The position numbers and the translations under genes are program-made. Below, in pieces: positions 59,644 through 64,000 of a DNA stretch of 64,000 nucleotides. Positions within the stretch are counted from its first letter, which is position 1, and the number at the start of each line of letters is the position of its first letter. The notes below the pieces were generated by a model that was given only the letters and a program-made list of their open reading frames with translations, ran no database searches and was not told the DNA's origin. The stretch is from Deltaproteobacteria bacterium (lineage in GTDB: Bacteria > Myxococcota > B64-G9): assembly GCA_016935365.1 (NCBI GenBank), contig JAFGRB010000058.1, positions 35,850 through 99,849 of the forward strand. The letters are read 5' to 3'.

Positions 59644-59656
59644 GATTCGAACTCAC
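59632..59656 (-). other. tRNA 3'-end-like fragment (T-arm plus acceptor)
   Basis: The minus strand reads GTGAG-TTCGAAT-CTCAC, a perfect T-arm, followed by CCCACCG and A in the places of acceptor strand and discriminator. No matching 5' acceptor (CGGTGGG) lies within a tRNA length, so it is a partial tRNA-like copy, as left at att sites of integrated elements. Confidence 0.4.
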
Positions 59657-59718
59657 AACACGACGGGTCCATTGGGAACGGGTCTCCTAACGTGGCCGAA
59701 CTCGACGGTGAGCAGACG

Positions 59719-62448
59719 ATGAGCCAGCTCGCTCTACACGACCCTCGAACCGCAGGCACGGGCCTGGTCTGCCGCTTGACGCCAAGCGGCAGGATCGATG
59801 TCCAGGCAGATCCCCGGGCGGACGGCGCCCCCGTCCCAACCGGAAGCGCAACCAAGATAGTAGAGGCCTTCGGGGCCGGTCGTGGCCGCGGCGTGCTGCA
59901 CCTCGGTGCTGCTGAGCTTTCGACGGTTCTACCCCCTTCGCTCTCGTTCTGGCGCGATCTCGGCCGCTTGCTCGTCAGTCGAACGTGCGTCTCTCTGGAC
60001 CCGATTGACCCCAAAACAGTCGTCATCCCGGAACCGGACCCGGAAGAGCTCGTGGCCATGGCCCAGGCCGCCCCCCCCATGCAGGGGGCCGAGTTGCTCA
60101 CCGCCGAGATCCTTCGGGAAGTATGGCAGGACGCGGGCACGGCCCTGGCCGAAGAGGCCGCCGGCTACGAGGACGGCGTTCAGCGATACCTGAGGGAGCG
60201 TAGCGCGGTTTGGAACGTGGTCGGCCGCGTGTGTCTGCACCTGGCCGAGAACAAACGCGATCCAGAGTACCCCTTCGCATTCATGGCCACCTATGTGCAC
60301 AAGGTGTCGAGGCAGGCCAAACCACAGCACCTGCCGCTCGGCAGAGCCCTGAAGGAGTATGCCGGGGCCAGGAAGCGCGAGATACTGTTGGCCCTGCTGG
60401 CTCCACTGTCCAGGGCGGCCGAGCAGAGCGAGTTCCTGCGCGAGCTGGTCGATTCGGGCTGCGTATATCACCCTCTGCGCTGGACAGCAGCTCAGGCCTA
60501 CCGGTTCCTGTGCGAGAGCGAGGCCTACGAGCGCGCCGGCCTGGTGGTGCGCATGCCAGACTGGTGGAACACCAGGAACAGGCCGCGTCCCGCGGTCACG
60601 GTCTCGGTCGGCAGCAGACAGCCATCCACCCTGGGGATGGATGCCCTGCTGGACTTCGACCTGAGCCTGACGCTGGCTGGCGAGGTGCTATCGAGCAAGG
60701 AAATCGACGAGTTGCTCAACGGCAGCGACGGACTGGTGCTGCTGAAGGGACGCTGGGTCGAGGTCGACCGGGAGAAGCTGTCCAAAGTACTCGGACGATG
60801 GCGAGACATACAGAGCCAGGCCCGGGCCGGCGGCGTCAGCTTCGCCGAGGCCATGCGCATGCTGTCGGGCGCTCGCCTGGACGACGAAGACGACGGCGAC
60901 GAGGACAGGCCTGAATGGTCCGAGGTCATCGCCGGCAAGTGGCTTTCCGATCGGCTCGACTCGCTCCGATCCCCGGCTCTCCAGGCCGAAATCGAGGCCG
61001 GATCGGGCCTGAGGACCGAACTTCGTCCCTACCAGAAGCAGGGCGTTCAGTGGCTTTCCATCCTGCGCGGCCTGGCGCTCGGCGGCTGCCTGGCTGACGA
61101 CATGGGCCTGGGAAAGACGATTCAGGTGCTGGCCATCCTGGCGATGTGCCGACGCAACGAGGAGAGGGGGACGGATTTGCTGGTGGTACCGGCGTCGATC
61201 GTGGACAACTGGAGACAGGAGATCGAGCGCTTCGCGCCCGAGCAGAGGATCCTCGTCGCCCACCCGGCCCACATACCCTCTGCCGAGCTGAAGCGGCTGT
61301 CGAAGAAAAGAGTAAAAGCCCACGACGTGGTGATCACCACCTACGGCACGGCCATGCGCACCGAGTGGATGAAGAAGGTATCGTGGCGCAACCTGATCCT
61401 CGATGAGGCGCAGGCGATCAAGAACCCGGGAGCCAAGCAAACCAGGGCCGTCAAGGCCATGAAGGCGTCCTGGCGGCTCGTGCTGACTGGAACGCCGGTG
61501 GAGAATCGGCTCGGCGACCTGTGGTCCATCTTCGACTTCCTCAACCCCGGCCTGCTCGGGACGGCCAAGGCCTTCGGCAGGCTGTGCAGGGCCATGGAGT
61601 CGAGCCAGCAGGGCTATGCGCCGTTGCGGCGGCTGGTGCGGCCTTACATCCTGCGGCGCCTCAAGACGGACAAGAGCGTCATCTCCGACCTGCCGGACAA
61701 GACCGAGGTCAACGCCTACTGCCAGCTCAGCAGACTACAGGCTGCGCTGTACCAGCAATCGGTCGACGAGCTTCGTAAGTCCATCGAGACGCTCGGCGGA
61801 ATCGAGCGGCGGGGAGCGGTCCTGGCGTTCCTGATGCGCTTGAAGCAGATCTGCAACCATCCGTCCCAATGGCTGGGCGACGGTGGCTACGATCCAGAAG
61901 ACAGCGGAAAGTTCAACCGGCTGCGCGAGGTGGGCGAGTCCATCGCTGCCCGCCAGGACAAGTCGCTGGTGTTTACCCAGTTCAGGGAGATGACCGAGCC
62001 GCTGGCCGGATTCCTGGCCGGGGTCTTCGGCCGCTCCGGCTTGGTGCTGCACGGCGGCACTCCGGTCAAGAAAAGACAAGGCCTGATCCGGGCGTTCCAG
62101 GAGGACGACCGGATCCCGTTTATGGTCCTGTCCCTGAAGGCCGGCGGCACCGGTCTGAACCTGACCGCAGCATCGCATGTGATCCACTTCGACAGGTGGT
62201 GGAACCCGGCGGTCGAAAACCAGGCGACCGACCGGGCTTTCCGCATCGGGCAGAAGAAGAACGTTCTCGTCCACAAGTTTGTCTGCCTGGGCACGGTGGA
62301 AGAGCAAATCGACGAGATGATCGCCAGCAAGAAGAAGCTCTCCGAGGAAATCCTGGCCGGAGGTGCCGAATCGTCGCTGACCGAGCTGAGCGACGAGGAG
62401 CTGCTGTCGCTCGTGGCTCTGGACCTGAACAGCGCGGTCGCGAGATAA
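59719..62448 (+). CDS. SNF2/RapA-type DNA helicase-like ATPase
   Basis: 909 aa from ATG 59719 (GGTGAG upstream) rather than the GTG at 59692. The N-terminal about 430 residues carry no clear motif (an SNF2-associated region in bacterial homologues). The ATPase core has Q-motif LRPYQKQGVQWL, Walker A ADDMGLGKTIQVLA, DEAQ box LILDEAQAIKNPG, TGTPVENRLGDLWSIFDFL and C-terminal helicase motifs LVLHGGTPVKKRQ, LSLKAGGTGLNLTAAS, DRWWNPAVENQATDRAFRIGQ. It remodels protein-DNA complexes using ATP. It is 10 bp from a SWIM zinc-finger gene, a frequent pairing of unknown purpose. Confidence 0.93.
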   Translation: MSQLALHDPRTAGTGLVCRLTPSGRIDVQADPRADGAPVPTGSATKIVEAFGAGRGRGVLHLGAAELSTVLPPSLSFWRDLGRLLVSRTCVSLDPIDPKTVVIPEPDPEELVAMAQAAPPMQGAELLTAEILREVWQDAGTALAEEAAGYEDGVQRYLRERSAVWNVVGRVCLHLAENKRDPEYPFAFMATYVHKVSRQAKPQHLPLGRALKEYAGARKREILLALLAPLSRAAEQSEFLRELVDSGCVYHPLRWTAAQAYRFLCESEAYERAGLVVRMPDWWNTRNRPRPAVTVSVGSRQPSTLGMDALLDFDLSLTLAGEVLSSKEIDELLNGSDGLVLLKGRWVEVDREKLSKVLGRWRDIQSQARAGGVSFAEAMRMLSGARLDDEDDGDEDRPEWSEVIAGKWLSDRLDSLRSPALQAEIEAGSGLRTELRPYQKQGVQWLSILRGLALGGCLADDMGLGKTIQVLAILAMCRRNEERGTDLLVVPASIVDNWRQEIERFAPEQRILVAHPAHIPSAELKRLSKKRVKAHDVVITTYGTAMRTEWMKKVSWRNLILDEAQAIKNPGAKQTRAVKAMKASWRLVLTGTPVENRLGDLWSIFDFLNPGLLGTAKAFGRLCRAMESSQQGYAPLRRLVRPYILRRLKTDKSVISDLPDKTEVNAYCQLSRLQAALYQQSVDELRKSIETLGGIERRGAVLAFLMRLKQICNHPSQWLGDGGYDPEDSGKFNRLREVGESIAARQDKSLVFTQFREMTEPLAGFLAGVFGRSGLVLHGGTPVKKRQGLIRAFQEDDRIPFMVLSLKAGGTGLNLTAASHVIHFDRWWNPAVENQATDRAFRIGQKKNVLVHKFVCLGTVEEQIDEMIASKKKLSEEILAGGAESSLTELSDEELLSLVALDLNSAVAR

Positions 62449-62458
62449 GGAAGGATTG

Positions 62459-63733
62459 ATGGGAAGTTACTCGTACATGGGATGGCGACCGTATGTCCCG
62501 GTGGCGGAGCGCCGCCGCCGGGCGGCGAAGAAGATCGACAGGCTGGAGAAGGCCGGCCGGAACATCTCGCCAGTGGAGATCCCGGGCCGAAAGATCACCT
62601 CGACCTTCTGGGGGAATGCCTGGTGCCGGAACCTCGAGGCCTACAGCGACTACTCCAATCGCCTCCCAAGGGGTCGGACTTACGTGCGCAACGGTTCGGT
62701 GCTCGACCTGCAGGTGGAGCCCGGTCGGGTCCTGGCACTGGTCTGCGGCACGGAGCTGTACGATGTGGAGATCCGGATCAAACCGCTGTCCGGGGACCGC
62801 TGGGCCGAGATCAAGAGACAGTGCGTGGGGCAGATCGGGTCGGTGGTGGAGCTGCTCAAGGGCGCCATCTCCGGCAGCGTGATGGAGATCGTCACCCGAA
62901 AGGGCGAGGGGCTGTTTCCTTCGCCCCGGGAGATCAAGCTGAGCTGCTCGTGTCCGGACTGGGCCGTGATGTGCAAGCACGTGGCTGCCTCGCTGTACGG
63001 CGTTGGCGCCCGGCTCGATCACCAGCCCGAATTGCTGTTCACTTTGCGCGGAGTCGATCCTGCCGAGATGGTGGCAGCGGCCGTCGACCTGCCGGTGGCC
63101 TCCGGCGGGGAGCACGAGAGCTTGATCCTGCAGGCAGACGGCTTGTCGTCTATATTCGGGGTCGACATCGACGAGGACTCGCTGCCTGGCGGACCTGAAA
63201 GTTTAAAAAGGGCCTATGTGAAGCCCGACTTTTCGACCGAGCACTCAGGGCAAGAACCTCCGCGCCAGAAGGCTGTAGCGGGTATTGAGACGCCGAGGAA
63301 GGCGCGGGCGAGCCGGACACCACGCCGCCCGGGGCGAAGAGCCAGAAAGCGCTATTCCGCCAAGCGCAGGGCCGCCCTTCTGAAGCAGTACCAGGATCTG
63401 CACGCCACCGGAATGACCGCCCAGGCGGCAGCCATCCATGTCGGCGTCCCCTACATCACCCTGCGCTCCTGGGAGGTCAAGGCCGGCAAGGGCTCCTCGG
63501 CAAGGCGCCGGCGAAGACCGTCCCCTCTGCGGAGAGCGGCCGGGGGCAGAAAAAGAACGCGGAAGGCGCGCAAGACGGGCAGGAGTGGGCGCAGGCGCTA
63601 CTCGGCGGCCGAGAAGACCGAGCTGCTGGAGGACTACCAGGCTCTGCGGGCTTTGGGGCTGACCGCCCATGTGGCCGCGAAGAGGGTCGGCGTCCCTTAC
63701 ATCACCCTTCGGTCCTGGGAAAAGAAAGCCTGA
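62459..63733 (+). CDS. SWIM zinc-finger protein with duplicated helix-turn-helix tail
   Basis: 424 aa from ATG 62459 (AAGGAAGGATTG upstream). The N-terminal domain (YSYMGWRPYVPVAERRRRAAKKI, TFWGNAWCRNLEAYSDYSNRLPRGRTYVRNGSV) matches proteins encoded beside SNF2 helicases. The SWIM zinc motif CSCPDWAVMCKH (CxCx6CxH) lies near residue 165. The last about 130 residues are basic and hold two copies of an HTH unit, RYSA...LL..YQ.L.A.GxTA..AA..VGVPYITLRSWE, at about 63351-63485 and 63596-63730. That suggests sequence-specific DNA binding for the helicase pair. Such tails are not usual for this family as I know it. Confidence 0.85.
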   Translation: MGSYSYMGWRPYVPVAERRRRAAKKIDRLEKAGRNISPVEIPGRKITSTFWGNAWCRNLEAYSDYSNRLPRGRTYVRNGSVLDLQVEPGRVLALVCGTELYDVEIRIKPLSGDRWAEIKRQCVGQIGSVVELLKGAISGSVMEIVTRKGEGLFPSPREIKLSCSCPDWAVMCKHVAASLYGVGARLDHQPELLFTLRGVDPAEMVAAAVDLPVASGGEHESLILQADGLSSIFGVDIDEDSLPGGPESLKRAYVKPDFSTEHSGQEPPRQKAVAGIETPRKARASRTPRRPGRRARKRYSAKRRAALLKQYQDLHATGMTAQAAAIHVGVPYITLRSWEVKAGKGSSARRRRRPSPLRRAAGGRKRTRKARKTGRSGRRRYSAAEKTELLEDYQALRALGLTAHVAAKRVGVPYITLRSWEKKA

Positions 63734-64000
63734 AGCCAGAATGGAGTTGTGTATCCATCGCCGCCTGGACGGTCTCGCGCTGATAGCCGCAGCTGTCTCT
63801 GAAGGGCCTCGATGATGACGTTCGTGTCCATGATCTCGAGCGCAGTGGCAAAGCTCCCCCTATGTCGAATCGCGACTCGCCTTCGACTGTGATAGCCGGG
63901 AGCCAGCGCATGACGCTCACCAGAATGGACCCGCCTCTGCTCGTGAAGATGAACCCACCACAGCAGTTGCTCCCTCAAGCTGAAGCCACGATCTGCTGAC
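63734..64000. other. Right-edge stretch without a confident gene
   Basis: The minus-strand frame reads MDTNVIIEALQRQLR from ATG 63831, the typical opening of PIN-domain toxins. It then continues with unrelated sequence and stops at 63697 inside the SWIM gene. It may be a remnant of a PIN gene. A second minus-strand ORF (63702-63920) is not convincing. Nothing else is visible. Confidence 0.3.

Noticed and set aside
63702-63920. 72-aa minus-strand ORF at the right edge
   Set aside because: Overlaps another ORF, lacks a ribosome site and family features; not enough to call a gene.
1-64000. CRISPR array or rRNA genes
   Set aside because: No regularly spaced direct repeats with unique spacers and no rRNA sequence were seen; the tandem repeats found are coding repeats.

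Overview
This is a high-GC, gene-dense bacterial window. Two secreted proteins end in the Gly-Cys-Gly-Cys / hydrophobic helix / Arg-rich tail typical of the MYXO-CTERM signal. There are also several Cys-rich lipoproteins, a PKD-repeat surface protein and a GGDEF-EAL regulator. Together these point to Myxococcota (formerly Deltaproteobacteria). The first 20 kb is dominated by H2- and Fe-S-based electron transfer and a molybdopterin oxidoreductase lies further on, so an anaerobic or facultatively anaerobic lifestyle is inferred.

Region 1 (1-19.9 kb, all + strand, mostly overlapping or tightly spaced genes) is one large redox operon. It starts with HndB/NuoF-like subunits. A cassette of regulatory or accessory genes follows: DRTGG, CBS-ATPase, DRTGG, PHP and a GHKL ATPase. 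Next come a ferredoxin-HdrA fusion, MvhD, a small unknown protein, HdrC, an FrhB-like protein, a complete HdrA and a second MvhD. The operon ends with three FlxC/B/A-like (HydB/HydG-like) subunits, hydrogenase small and large subunits and a maturation protease. The large subunit appears truncated in the ORF track because an in-frame TGA occurs exactly at the active-site cysteine of the DPCxxCxxH motif. Reading through as selenocysteine gives DP-U-LSCATH plus a cleavable tail that overlaps the protease start by ATGA. A bacterial SECIS-like hairpin lies just downstream. The cluster therefore most likely encodes a selenium-containing group 3 [NiFeSe] hydrogenase coupled to two HdrA flavoproteins and two NAD(P)H-binding modules. 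It has no HdrB.

Region 2 (20-34.3 kb) holds a beta-helix secreted protein, a response regulator-GGDEF-EAL protein, a phosphoribosyltransferase-like protein, a PilZ protein, an RNase E/G, a tiny histone H1-like protein and a membrane protein. A GH3/HAD pair and a small-membrane-protein/methyltransferase/membrane-sulfatase set follow. Region 3 (34.4-49.7 kb) holds a 1,627-residue surface protein, an endonuclease-like lipoprotein, MsrAB, thioredoxin 2, a four-gene molybdopterin oxidoreductase operon and a methyltransferase.

Region 4 (49.7-64 kb) is more accessory. It carries a two-gene unit in which an MscS channel is paired with a coiled-coil/membrane/AAA+ ATPase protein, and an eight-repeat Cys-rich lipoprotein. 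An AAA-ATPase/TOPRIM-like pair resembling anti-phage systems sits beside three tRNA genes (Asn, Pro, His). After a secreted protein there is a breakpoint with a truncated ORF and a tRNA T-arm-like fragment. The window ends with an SNF2 helicase and a SWIM zinc-finger protein with a duplicated HTH tail. All calls come from reading motifs and context; no database search was possible.
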